37,541 nucleotides of DNA, from the NCBI GenBank assembly GCA_000697475.1, contig JNEU01000466.1:1-37541 (forward strand), in the 5' to 3' direction. The position numbers were made by a program, and so were the translations under genes. Under the pieces are notes generated by a model. That model ran no database searches and was not told the DNA's origin. It was given only the letters and a program-made list of their open reading frames with translations. Source of the stretch: Lichtheimia corymbifera B2541. Its lineage: Eukaryota > Mucoromycota > Mucoromycetes > Mucorales > Lichtheimiaceae. This document shows positions 1 through 10,847 of the stretch, piece by piece; position 1 is the first letter of the stretch, and each line of letters opens with the position of its first letter.

Positions 1-679
1 CCCCGCCCGGATTCATTGAAATGTCATTTAGTATAAATAACCTTGGGATTCCCTTTCTCGGCCTTGAAACTTGGTATGAAGATTCGCTTGGTCATGCCGA
101 TCAACTTCATTCATTAAAAACCGTATGCTTCATTATGAAATTTTGAATGGTAGGATACAGATGGAGAATAGTCGCGTGTGGGCCGCCCTAGACCTCCGAG
201 ATTGGCTTCCTCGAAGATGAAACTTTCACACAATGTACTCTCAGCCATGATGATCAACGTTGTTCTCATAAAGACCCCACGGTTCATATAAAGATTTTGA
301 ATGGGAGGGTATAAATGTAGGAAAGGCTAACAACTGATGACAGGAGCTCAAATAGGGTATACAGTTAATGAGCTGATGTGTTCGCTGCCGTGAGCATTGC
401 GCAGGGCAGCTTATTACAGACATATCCTCTTATTGTTACTATGGATATTAAGGATCAAAGGATCCTTTGAAGATGACTACTGCTATAACATGGTCATGAT
501 TGCGTAGATGCGGAAGCTTATTACTCCATCATATGCAGTGTTGCACAAGCTATTCACCGAGGAATCAAAAGTCTTCAAGCGAAGCGAGCAACGTGGGCCG
601 CTAGTATAGCAATTATTTACATGAAAGTATTATGATATTGACTATGAGTATATATATACATATATGAGGGTGTTTGTCT
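1..679. other. Left-end gene-free stretch with a divergent tandem repeat
   Basis: No convincing gene is visible. Two diverged copies of a roughly 80-bp unit lie about 153 bp apart, at about 91-168 and 244-325. They share the core ATTTTGAATGG-AGG and a GATCAAC block. On the minus strand the copies can be read as weakly similar peptides (HSK...EPWG in one, HSK...EAYG in the other), but the left copy has stops, so a decayed coding repeat is possible. A GCGAAGCGAGC string near 580-590 resembles the repeat motif at the right end of the window. The 3' UTR of the GalT gene probably lies in the last part. Confidence 0.4.
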
Positions 680-1785
680 CTATGAAGAACGATGCTTGTA
701 GTGGACGTCTTCTTGTTCACGTAATTTCTCTGCAGCCATTTCAGGTGTGATGTCACGCTGTGGCTCTCCCAGCATTTCAAATCTGCGTTGTAAAAGGTGA
801 ATGGCCAGGTTATTGGCAATGCTGATATAACTTACCCCACTAGAAATTTCCGGACAGTAGCGCTTCTTAATAAAGGAGGATAAAAATGAATATGCAAGTG
901 GGCTTCATCGTGATTACCGCGCACAGGTGATTGATGAATGCCCATGGAATAGGGAAAAGGGCACTCAAAAAGGTTATCGTATCGACACGTTATGCGACGT
1001 AGCACATCTGCTAGATCACGTTGTTGATCATCTGTCATTTTGGACAAACACTGTATGTGCGTCTTTGCCAGCACCAGGGTTTCAAATGGCCACACAGCCC
1101 AAAAAGGGACGATCACCATAAAGGAATCATTCTCAACAACGATGCGTTCTTTTTCTTTGAGCTCACGATTTGCATAATCGCATAATAAACATCTTCCATG
1201 ATGCGTATCACGATAAGCATTGAGCGAGTCGAGTTCACGTTGTGGCTCAATGGGAATACGTTCCATGCACCACATTTGGCCATGCGGGTGGGGATTGGAG
1301 CACCCCATGGCTGAACCCTTGTTTTCAAAAATCTGCACGTAGTTGATATAATCTTTGGCTGTCATATCACGGTAGCACTGGGTCCATTGTTGGATGACAC
1401 CAAGGATTGTGTCAACATCCATCTCAGCCATGGTCAAATCATGACGTGGTGAAAAGCATACAACTAAGCAGTCGCCACGCACCCCTTGTACTCGAAGCAA
1501 GTCATCATCCATGACATGGTTGGCGGATGGTTGGTCTGGTCTTAACGCTGCAAAGTCGTTTCGAAAAACAAACGTCGATGTGTACTCGGGATTTTTGTCA
1601 CCATGAGCTCTTGTGTTTCCAGGACATAGATAGCAATTGGTATCGTACTCGGGTTTCTTTTCTTGGCTCACTTTTTCTTGTTGACCTTGCCATGGACGTT
1701 GTGTACGGTGTGGTGAGCAAAGTACCCACGTGCGATTGAGTGGATTATAACGGCGATGTGTATCGTTCGTTAAGTCAAAAGACAT
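680..1785 (-). CDS. GAL7: Galactose-1-phosphate uridylyltransferase (GalT/Gal7)
   Basis: Leloir-pathway enzyme that exchanges UMP between UDP-glucose and galactose-1-phosphate (EC 2.7.7.12), cytosolic. Two exons on the minus strand: 1785-836 and 782-680, joined by a 53-nt GTAAGT...CAG intron. The spliced protein is 350 aa, the usual length of class I GalT (E. coli is about 348). Zinc-site residues of the family are present (CYLC at 51-54, H115), and the active-site HPHGQ is at 166-170 with the nucleophilic histidine at 168. The first exon alone ends in an artificial VG-stop because it reads into the intron; the second exon restores the conserved C-terminus (GFEMLGEPQRDITPE...). The start is the only upstream ATG in frame and gives the expected N-terminus with RYNPL. 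No GAL1 or GAL10 homologue is in the window, so the gene is not in a visible GAL cluster. Confidence 0.96.
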
Positions 1786-3063
1786 TGGAATAGGATATCA
1801 AAGAATGGGAGAGACAAAGAGGAGAAAAGAGATAAAGAATTGCGAGGGTTCAATGTGGGTCATTATTATTCGCGACTGCATCATCACACGCACAAAATCG
1901 CACTCACGTATGTGGCATAACAAGAGGTGCTGGGGTTTCACAACAGACCTTTGCCTTTGTTGTTGCAACATTGATTATGTAAACCAAGAATGATGAAGCA
2001 CATGGCCACCACAATCTGTGTGAGGAAAAAGGTATCTGACGTAGGTGATGCATTTCCCAATCATCACATACCTAAACAAGCCAACGCTATCATTGAATCA
2101 TGATCTCGTAGCTTTACACAGATATTTACTAGTCTCCTTGTCATTCACGTGGAGCTGTTCTAGTCCACTACTATCTCTTACTCAGCCATCTGCGTGATGA
2201 ACACATCCCTTTGATCATACCGATTCCATTCTGCTTCCATGTGTCTTCCCCTTATTACAAGATTGTCACGGATGCAATGGTCAATTGTGTGTGGTATTAT
2301 TCGGTGTCGGATGAGTATTGCTGGTGAAGAAAACACAAAGAAACATCGCACATTCTTTGTTCCGAGATTGCTTTTCCACCGGTCCAATTCAAACCATGAG
2401 TAGGGGTTGGGGGCTATCAGAGGGAGTCTACGACGAGAACAGGTAATAAAGTAAGGCCTCCTGCCACTTAAACATACAATGCATTCTTAAGATCGACATC
2501 CCTTGAAGGTTAGGGGATTCTACAAGCTTTTGTGCTGTAAGAAAAAAAGATCGACGCCAGGGACTTTTAGTATTTTGTGTCAAAATTCTACCAACATAGA
2601 TACATAACTATATCTCCCGTTCCACACCTCCGTATGCGATATCCATGAAGCATTGTGGAAATAGATATTACATATCCACATTGCTTAGTCGTGGTGTGCA
2701 AAGGCGTGGATGAAAGTATACACAATCGCAGCATTCTATGTATAGCAAATAAAAAAGGGATGAGGCTAGCTAGTCTGTAGTTCATTTACCACCGGCAATG
2801 ACAGGATAACGTATAAGCTAGCACGCAGAAAATAAAGAGAGCAGGTCTCCTCATTGACCATGATGATGTTCTCTATAACTCCTGTTCTCGTATACAACGG
2901 CTTCTCCCTATTCTTGATCCTAGTTTGAACTATAAAATAGAAGAAAGAAAGATCGACGTGCTCAAGCAAACCAAAAAGACATCTTCTTTATCCGCGTTCC
3001 TTATTATCCTCAATATACAAGCGACTGTGTTGTGTGCTGTGTTCCCCTCCTTTCATTTATACC
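1786..3063. other. Divergent intergenic region between GalT and the MCT transporter
   Basis: About 1.3 kb between two divergently transcribed genes, so it should hold both promoters. Only short ORFs under 80 codons occur, none with a recognisable domain or codon pattern. I see no tRNA or strong repeat. Confidence 0.5.
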
Positions 3064-5022
3064 ATGTTGCCAACATCCCAACGATCGTTCGGTGACTTAT
3101 CGCCATCCTCCACTGTCATTATGTCAGACGCTCATAGCGGCGACTTTAACAAGGAGAAAAAACAAGAGACTGAATATCAACACCACGAAGACAGTGAAGA
3201 CAGTGATAAAAACAACGATGATGGTGGCTATGGATGGATTGTGGTGCTGGGCGCCTTTTTAAGCATGTTTACCGTCTTTGGTGCCATGAACAGCTGGTGA
3301 GTGGGATAAGACCTCGCATCCTTTTATATGAGTATTCGGTATTAATTCTAACCTTGCATACATACTTTAGGGGTGAGCATCTTGGGGCTGATAGCGGCAG
3401 CAGGGATGGCTGTTGGTGGTGGTGGGAGATCGACATCGCTTTTGAACTGACATGTGTATGTGTGTGTGGCTGAAATATAGGTGTCATTTTGAACTTTTAT
3501 GTGCATCATGGGCAATTGGAAGGAATGACTACACCAAAGAGCACAGCCTTTGCTCTCAGCTTGATTGGAGCTACCACATCCTTTGTCTCGGGATTTTTTG
3601 CGCCCTTGGTACGTGTGCTGGAAGCCAACTGGGGGTTTCGACGCACCATCTTATTGGGAATTTGCCTCGTCAGTGGTGGTCTTATTGCATCAGGATGGGC
3701 ACACCAAGTAAGTACATTTACAGAAAACAGAAAATTGACGTTGACAACTCACCTACGTGCTTTTACTAGGTATGGCATCTCTATTTGTCACAAAGTCTTT
3801 GTTTTGGCCTCGGCTATTCCATCTTCTTTTTGGTAACCTAGCACAATGAAAGCTTTGTTCATGCATGTAAATGCTTAATATGGTCTTTTTTTTTGTTCAC
3901 CAGGTAATTTCCAAAACCGTGCCAGAATGGTTCAGCCGTCGACGTACAACCGCCATGGGCATTGTTATGAGTAGCGGCGGGCTTGGTGGACTCACATTCC
4001 CCTTTGTCATTACACCTTTGAATGAAACCTTAGGCGTATCATGGTACGCTTTTAAGAAAACATGCATATGAGTTCTTTATTGACGACATGATGCAGGACA
4101 TTTCGTATCCTTGGTGCAGCCTTCTTTGGTATCAACCTCTTGGCTAGCTTCCTCGTCAAGCCCAAACCACAAAAATCATTGCCTTCGACAGCCACATTGG
4201 CCTCGGTACCATCCATTAAATCCTTTAGTAGTATGATCCGCTTCAAGTTGCTCAAGGCAAACGTCAATCTCAGCTTGTGGTGCATTGCCGCCTTCTTGCA
4301 AGTCGTGTACATGAACATCCCATTATATTTCTTGCCATGTAAGATATAAAAGAAGGGGAGATGGAGGATACATGCAAATGTTGACAACCACTTTTTCAGC
4401 TTACGCCACGCAACTGGGATTGTCGACCACCCAGGGATCATCCCTGGTCTCTATTACAGCCGGTGCAACCTTCATAGGCCGTCTTACTGTGGGGTAAGAT
4501 TTGCTATGGAGATTGGATATATGTATATACTTACCATACTCGGCTTTTTAGTGCATTAGCCGATCGTATTGGCAACATGAATGCATGCATGATCTTTAGC
4601 GTAATTAGTGGTGCTGCCTGCTTTTGCATTTGGACCGTTGCTTATGATTATGCAACGCTCATTGGCTTCGCTGTTGTTTTTGGATTATTTGGTGGATCGT
4701 ATCTCACTACCAGTGCGTATATGTCATTATTCTTTTCTCCATTTAGCTAACCCCATTTCTTCAAAACTGCTATTTTATAGTGCCACCAATCGTTCAATAC
4801 ATTGTCCCTGAGCAATTTCCTGAAGGGTTAGCACTGGTGACATTTGTCACAAGCCCTGCTTATGCTGGACCATCCGTGGCCAGCAGCCTTGAAAATATCA
4901 GTCAATGGGAACCATTTCTTGTATACAAGGTGTTTTGTGGATCGGTCTGCATTGCCAGTGCTCTTTTAATCCTGGCACTGAAGATACGTATCCATGGTCG
5001 ACACTTGCTGGCCAAGGTTTAA
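3064..5022 (+). CDS. Monocarboxylate transporter-like MFS permease (SLC16/MCT family)
   Basis: Plasma- or organelle-membrane permease expected to move monocarboxylates or related small acids with protons; the substrate is not readable from sequence. Proposed exons: 3064-3296, 3371-3372 (2 nt), 3481-3707, 3770-3832, 3904-4043, 4097-4338, 4400-4493, 4552-4712 and 4781-5022. They give 467 aa with about 12 membrane segments. The acidic, charged N-tail leads into the MCT TM1 signature (DGGYGWIVVLGAF, then NSWGV). The loop PEWFSRRRTTAMG after TM4 is typical of fungal MCT-like proteins, and a GRLTVGALADRIG segment begins the second half. ATG at 3064 is the first in frame; 3121 is an alternative. The 2-nt exon is the only way I found to keep W-G-V in frame between exons 1 and 3. 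Family call is firm, substrate unknown. Confidence 0.9.
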
Positions 5023-5925
5023 TCTTACATCACTTCCATTCATCATACACACGCACACACACACGCACACATCTTTTGTATGTATACACTGTTTCACGCA
5101 AAATGTATCTCCTTGTACAAATAGTCTCCCACACACAAAATGCATGCTTGTTTGTATACCATCACAATATCCAATACCACGCACTAATTATGCGCATGAA
5201 ACTGCATTCGCAAAAAAAAGGCTTTTGTATTTTTTCAAAAAGGGGAGATTGCAAAGGGGGATTAGGGAACTGGGTGAATTGGGGAAGGGAAATTGGGGAG
5301 AAACAAATAAAGGGGAAGAAAAGTTGTTGAAAGGATGGATGATTGAGAAATAACTGCAAAAAGCAGAAAGTAGAAAAGAGTTGAGAAGGGGAGAGAGAAG
5401 AGAGAGATAGAGAGATAGAGAGGATGTGATTGAGAAGTAAGTGTCTGTGTCAGTAAAGAGGTAATTTGGATGTGCGTTGTGCGGATCAATTGGTTGGTCA
5501 ATGTAACAAGGGCCAAGATCTCCAATACGGGGTTGATGTCGCTTGATGTGGAAACTAGACCGATGATCATGGCTTGTGCGTTGGAGTAGTAAGAAGAAAA
5601 AGATGAAATGAAAGAAAAAGAGAAGGAAATGGCGACGGAGATCCTTAAACATATGACAGGATTGCTTCTCCAGAACGCCCAAAAGAAAGAAAAAGTATAT
5701 AATACAAAAAAGTGTGTGGTGTGAGAGTGTGAATGTGAGTGTGTGAGTGTGTATGCAAAATCACAAAGGATTGCTAGACGGCAAACCCCAACAAGAAAGC
5801 AAAAAACAACATGTACAATGAAAGAAGAAAAGAAAAAAAAAGAAGAAAAAAGGCTCGAGGAGCGAAAAGCAAGAAAGCAAAGTGACAATGCAAACACAAA
5901 CAAAACAAGGATGGGGGATTACCGT
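5023..5925. other. Convergent intergenic region with a long purine/pyrimidine-biased tract
   Basis: This lies between the stop codons of two convergent genes. From about 5200 to 5910 the plus strand is strongly purine-rich, with GA repeats around 5380-5425, GT repeats around 5711-5750 and AC repeats around 5046-5070. Low-complexity open frames on the minus strand (Phe/Leu/Ser-rich) arise from the pyrimidine bias and are not convincing proteins. The tract probably includes the 3' UTRs of both neighbours. Confidence 0.55.
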
Positions 5926-6723
5926 CTAGGCGGATATCTTGAGCATGGACCAAAGGCCACGTTGGATCTCGGACAAATCGGTTGTTTCCAAAGGATAAGC
6001 GGTTTTCATGGGAGGTGGAATCATCATCGTCATGGGAGGTTGTTGGTGATGTTGAGGAGGAGCGGCGACATGGACAGGGAGATGAGGATTAGGTTGTTCA
6101 CGAAAAGCTGGCATGGGCAGCGCACTGGGAGCAGGAGCATTACTAAAACAAGGACCACAGTACACTTGGATACTAGAACGACGATCATTGTTTCTGTAAT
6201 AGAAACCCCGTTTGAGCAAATGCATAGCATACAGTCAATCATGATCAATCATTTACCTCTTGTTGGTAGCGGTTGCCATACCAACACGTTGATGCTGTTG
6301 CTGTTGCACCTGCTTGGGTTGCTTACGACGTTGCTGTGGACCACGTTTACCATGATCGGAATCATCAGATGACTCACTGCTGCTGCTGCTCGAAGTGGTA
6401 CCACTGGCAGAAAGCTCGGGAACAGAATCATCAGTCAAGGCTTGCTTGACACGACGACGGCGAGATGACTTGTTAGGAGATGACTTCTTTGATGTCGCCA
6501 TGGTGGAATCTTGCTGCTGCTTGATGGGCTTAGCAGATGGGGTTTCCGCAGCCTTGGCGGACTGAGCTTGCTGCTGTTGCTGCGACTTGGCATGCTGGGC
6601 TTTCTTTTTCTTGTAACGGGGTTGTTGCTTTGGAGACTTTGGAGTACAAGCAGTGGTGGAGGTGATAGCAGTGTCAGACACAGCGGTGTTGTTGTTTCGT
6701 GCAAGTGCGGTTTTGTTGGCCAT
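5926..6723 (-). CDS. PNRC/Edc1-motif protein, probable mRNA-decapping enhancer
   Basis: Two exons, 6723-6257 and 6193-5926, joined by a 63-nt GTAAAT...CAG intron, give 244 aa. Most of the protein is low-complexity: basic lysine tracts, several poly-Gln runs, an SR/KR patch and a Ser-rich acidic stretch. The second exon carries one sharp motif at about 167-186: YCGPCF followed by SNAPAPSALPMPAF. This matches the YAG..F...P.PS.LP.P.F short linear motif of the PNRC family, found in yeast Edc1/Edc2 and metazoan PNRC2, which bind the Dcp1 EVH1 domain and activate Dcp2. A conserved-looking C-terminal helix (DLSEIQRGLWSMLKI) follows. The inferred role is stimulating mRNA decapping in P-bodies or cytosol. 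What is seen is the motif; the function is from family knowledge. Without splicing, the first exon alone would lose the motif. Confidence 0.75.
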
Positions 6724-8326
6724 GGGAGATAATTTGCTTTTTTTTTTTCTTGGATAAGGGAGAACGGAAGACGATGATTGAATATGCGTGAAATAAAGAC
6801 GAGGGAAGATGTTTATGTGATGCTTGACAGATATATGTTGTTGTTGATTCGTGTACTATATCGGTGAGTGCGTTATGAACATGTAAAAGTGTGTGTGAAA
6901 GAAAAGAAGAAGCAGGGGGGAACAAGAGCAAACAATCGCTTAAAAGGGTTGGCAGCACAACCAAATTCATTGGTTCAGGCTGAAACATTTCGATATATGC
7001 CATTTCCACTCAGCGACCCCCACCTGTTCTCCCACCCCCCATAACCCCCAAATTGCTGTGTTGTGTTGTGCGCATGGGTTAGCAAAAGCAGCAATAGTTT
7101 ATGCCTTGCGTTTTACCATGGTATCATGCTCGATAACATAATGGACATGTATATGCAGCATGTATGTTTATCAAGTTAACCATGTCCTCTTGTTTAACAA
7201 GCTGAAAATCACACCCCTTATTTTGCAATCGTTGCATATCATGGCAATGTGTTACAAAAGCGCCCTGGTCACGCATGAAGCTAATGGCTCCGTTCATCAC
7301 TCCATCTCAGCGAGAATGTCATGAGAGGGAAAAACTATGTTAACCTCCCTTGTAGTTCCTCATTATCCCTATCCCTCGGTGGAATAAAAGCAAGTATAAC
7401 AAACTTATGTACCCATGTGCACACAAAGTGGCTACCCAATCATTCCTTGAATAGGTGTACTCTTAAAAAAGGTAGCGATAGTTATTTGTGATCTATTTTA
7501 ATATACGGCTACACCAGACACCCCACCTGGTGGATTGCACATGGCTTCGTAATCCTGCTGCTGCACTGCACTCCTCTCGGTAACATCCTTATCCCGCTCT
7601 CCTGATACAGATGCTCACTTGGCAATTCGCCGTAAGCAGCTACATGACGGCTAACTGCTGCAGCTGAGGTAACTTGGCACCAGCCATAACAATAACAATA
7701 ACAATCTACTATATTTATCCACGTAGGCGAAACGAAAAATCCATCATCCACGAGCAGCGTGTTAATTAAGAAAGCTTCATTAGGACGCATGTTTTCTCGG
7801 TGATGCTGAAAGTAAGTTGCAACTCTATCCTTTTCGGTAATCCATCATCTGCACAGGCCACATTGGTTATTACACCATGAGAAGAACTAGAATCCTCTCC
7901 CACCATACATACATCTTGGCATTGATGTCAACCCTGACGTCTTTTTTATATCGGCTTGTTTCAATAGCAAGGCGGGCGGGGGAATGCTAACATCTCATAC
8001 CCAGCCAGTAACTGTGGTGTGAGGTTTAGTTGCGTTTTTTCCTTGTTGCTATGCAGAAGCGGTGACTCAACTTGTATAGACCAACGCAGCAACTGCGTGA
8101 AATTTCGAATACGTCATTTCACAAGTGCGTAGATGAGCCATATACACACACACCACGTTCTCCTCAGAGACTTCTCTCCCCTCCTCTTTGAGCATCTTGC
8201 ATATGCCGCCTCAAACCGAATTAATGCTGATGGCGATGATGAAGAAGAAGACAAGTGGAAACCCCGCATGATGTCGTTGATCGACATTTGCATTTATTCA
8301 TGTCTCGACCCACACCATGAACAACA
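6724..8326. other. Gene-free region upstream of the PNRC-motif gene
   Basis: About 1.6 kb with no convincing coding sequence. The part just right of 6723 should carry the promoter and 5' UTR of the minus-strand PNRC-motif gene; a T-rich run occurs at about 6738-6749. A 93-codon minus-strand frame at 7509-7790 has no recognisable domain and looks accidental. No RNA gene was recognised. Confidence 0.45.
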
Positions 8327-8578
8327 TCAGCTCCGATTCTGCAGCAGATGACTGACCGAAACAAGGTTGAACTTTTCGAGCCGTTGTTTGATTTCCGGGG
8401 ACGTCTCAAGGTCTCTCACATGATGTGGATAATAAACTACATTTATGGGTCTTGCGCCGCTTTCGAAATCCTTTGAATGGTAAATGTTTACTTGTGTGCC
8501 ACGTGGTGTGTAGCGATGAAAAAGCATTGAGAGAAAAAAGGGGGGATGATGAGGAGAGAAATGGTTTAAGCGCACCAT
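8327..8578 (-). CDS. Small unknown protein, divergent from BUD31
   Basis: An open frame of 83 codons; a second in-frame ATG at about 8527 would give a 65-aa product starting MLFHRYTPRGTQV. The composition is protein-like: basic and aromatic N-terminus (FHRYTPRG), then a mixed charged helix-like region (SPEIKQRLEKF). There is no transmembrane segment. The position 341 bp from and divergent to BUD31 is consistent with a bidirectional promoter. I do not recognise the family; a small mitochondrial protein is conceivable from the basic N-terminus, but that is a guess. A plus-strand frame of similar length overlaps it, so the call is uncertain. Confidence 0.45.
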   Translation of the reverse strand: MVRLNHFSPHHPPFFLSMLFHRYTPRGTQVNIYHSKDFESGARPINVVYYPHHVRDLETSPEIKQRLEKFNLVSVSHLLQNRS

Positions 8579-8919
8579 TACGTCAATCCATCCAGGCGTA
8601 ATTTTGGAGGAAAACTCCCACTTTCAGATCGGGCTTGATGAATGCTTTACTCACAGACAGCTACATCCTCCATCTCCTACTATCAACTATCACTGATTTG
8701 GATATGTTTTATTGTAACTTTTATGGACAAACTACAGGTCAAGTCATCTATGATTATAGGATGGTAGAGAAAGTATGCTTGTGTGGGATAGAAAAGCATG
8801 TCATTGTGTGCCGCAGTCACCGCCTTGGAACGACTTGAAGCTGTGTATAATCGCTTTACTTGCAGACGCACACCTTTTTCTTCTTTCCAAAACCGGCTCC
8901 ACAACCCCGTTCCTTCAGT
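8579..8919. promoter_or_regulatory. Probable bidirectional promoter (small unknown gene / BUD31)
   Basis: This 341-bp gap separates the divergent small minus-strand gene and BUD31. No clear TATA box is visible. No other gene is supported here. Confidence 0.35.
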
Positions 8920-9511
8920 ATGCCAAAGATCAGGACGCAGAGAACAAAACGGCCTCCAGAAGGCTTTGACGACATTGAACCAACACTGGAAGAATTTGCA
9001 AGGAAGATGAAAGAGAGTGAGTGATCGATTGTCAAAGGGAGCGTCTAAGGCATGGGATGGCGATTAACCACAGTGACCTTTTTCTTTTGTCTTTCAGTCG
9101 AGAATGAACCACACGAAGGAAAACGGATAGTGGAGAGCTCATGGCCCGTGTTCCGCATTCACCATCAACGATCACGGTATATTTACGATCTCTTCTACAA
9201 GCGTAAAGCCATTTCAAGGGAGTTATACGACTACTTGCTCAAGAACAAGTATGCGGATGCCAACCTTATTGCAAAGTGGAAGAAGGTATTGTGTTGTTGC
9301 GTTGTTGCTATGGGCGAGCATGACATCCAACTCATCATCGATTCTATTATAGCCGGGCTTTGAGAAGCTGTGCTGTCTTCGTTGCATCCAGCCGCGCGAT
9401 ACCAACTTTGGCACCACCTGTATTTGTCGTGTTCCCAAGGAGAAGTTAGAAGAGGGCAAAAAGGTCGAATGTGTACATTGTGGCTGTAGAGGATGTGCTA
9501 GTGGTGACTAA
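8920..9511 (+). CDS. BUD31: BUD31 / G10 family pre-mRNA splicing factor
   Basis: Conserved nuclear protein of the spliceosome (NTC-related, present in activated spliceosomes). Exons 8920-9016, 9098-9285 and 9353-9511 give 147 aa, against about 144 in human. The N-terminal block ([16 protein letters not shown]), the central block ([34 protein letters not shown]) and the cysteine-rich C-terminus ([28 protein letters not shown]) all match the family. The C-terminal cysteines form the zinc cluster. Introns are 81 and 67 nt with normal GTGAGT/GTATTG donors and pyrimidine-rich acceptors. The start is the ATG of [10 protein letters not shown], which aligns with the family MPK start. One of the most certain calls in the window. 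Confidence 0.98.
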
Positions 9512-10117
9512 ACAATAAACAAGGGAATCAAAGGGAATTAGAGAAAAGAGAAGTTTACTTTGGATTCGATGAAACGATAGCCATGATGACTATGAGGAGG
9601 AGGATATGAACGGGTGTGGATGGATGAATGTGAGAAGGACACCTTATCAATAACGATCAGCAATGTTCCCTATAACTAGCAAACGACTTACAACCATCAA
9701 TACAACATTGTCGTCGATCACTGCATGAGGGGTTTAACGTTAGTTTTGCTTTTATCAAATACAACATCCGTTATTATTGCTTTGGTGGTATACGTGGGGT
9801 AATAGCTTTCTCATTGTTACATTGCTATGGTGACACTACCGCGTACGTGGCATAGTTGTATGACAAGAAAAGAAGAGCTACGAGCAAAACAAGGAGGGCT
9901 AAGGATGCATAGATCGCCATTTTTCATGGTGCATGTGATGCCAGAAGAAAATCAATAGAGACATAAAGCGCGTTTCAACATAAAGAAGGAATGCACACAG
10001 TCATCAGCAAGTTGTTTTTTGACTTTTTACTTATTGTATGCAACGATTACAGTCAAAGGGGTCGAGACAAAAATAGAGAAGACGATACAGAGGGAGAAAC
10101 GATGAAACAATGCGCGC
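9512..10117. other. Convergent intergenic region, no gene seen
   Basis: About 600 bp between the stop codons of BUD31 and the YABBY/HMG-like gene. It should contain two 3' UTRs. No ORF, RNA gene or notable repeat stands out. Confidence 0.5.
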
Positions 10118-10776
10118 CTACTTTGACTCTTCCTTCTTGTTCTTGGGGTTGTCGGGGGAACTAGCCCAGTTTTGAGCCTATTCAATGACACAATGATCAG
10201 CCGATTTGTCGTCACGTCAATAAATCAACCATCTCGATGAGAAAGACTTACCGCCTTCTTGAAAGCCTATCACAAGGGCGCAAAAAAAGGAGAGAGAAAA
10301 AGTGCGTTAGAGGAAAAAAATTTACTAGTAAAAGGGACGCGCGTACATTGGGCAACGCGCGTGCACAGCGCGCAAGCGCGCTATTTCTTGTTACTTTTTC
10401 AATCAGAAGAACAAGAAAAACGCGGTTGCCCATGATTACGTCTCACAAGCAAATGATACTTACCTCCTTATGAGCAATGCCGGGGTTTTCAGTCTTGACC
10501 TTGGCAAGTTCTTCCTATTAATCAAGCCCGCATGTGATTAATTTCATTGTTCAAGAGCAACAGGATATAAAGAAAAAAGTAACCCACCTTCATGAACTTG
10601 TTGTAGGGAGAGATCTTCTTGGCTTTAAAAAGAGGGATATATATGTGTGAGCGTGTGCGAATGATCAGGGAAACACGAGGGGAGATTATAATAGGAATAT
10701 ATGGGGTCATTATGATGAGTCACCCATGTCCATAAGACATACCGGTAGACTTCTTAGTGGTTCTTTCCTTGGCCAT
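10118..10776 (-). CDS. 64-aa YABBY/HMG-box-like small basic protein
   Basis: Five exons on the minus strand, 10776-10743, 10622-10588, 10514-10464, 10266-10252 (15 nt) and 10177-10118, give a 64-aa protein. Junction phases all close, and each intron has a GT donor and AG acceptor. After a lysine-rich tail, the core reads SPYNKFMKEELAKVK, then NPGIAHKEAFKKAAQNWASSP. This matches the HMG-like C-terminal domain of plant YABBY proteins (SAYNRF.KEEIQR.K...P...HREAF..AAKNWA..P), also found in small fungal proteins. The plant zinc-finger half is absent. The likely role is DNA or chromatin binding in the nucleus, inferred from the fold. No single reading frame covers more than a fraction of it, so automated annotation could easily miss the gene. 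Confidence 0.82.
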
Positions 10777-10847
10777 TATGAAAAGTTGTTGAGCAGGGTC
10801 AAAAAAGGTGGGATACGATGAAAGTAAGAGAAAACCGAGAGGTTTGT

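Noticed and set aside
5188..5903. Long minus-strand open frames of 164 and 213 codons
   Set aside because: They are Phe/Leu/Ser-rich low-complexity products of a pyrimidine-biased tract, with no start context or domain.
7509..7790. 93-codon minus-strand ORF
   Set aside because: Composition is unlike the confident genes (Cys/Tyr repeats from a CAATAA microsatellite-like run) and no conserved motif is visible.
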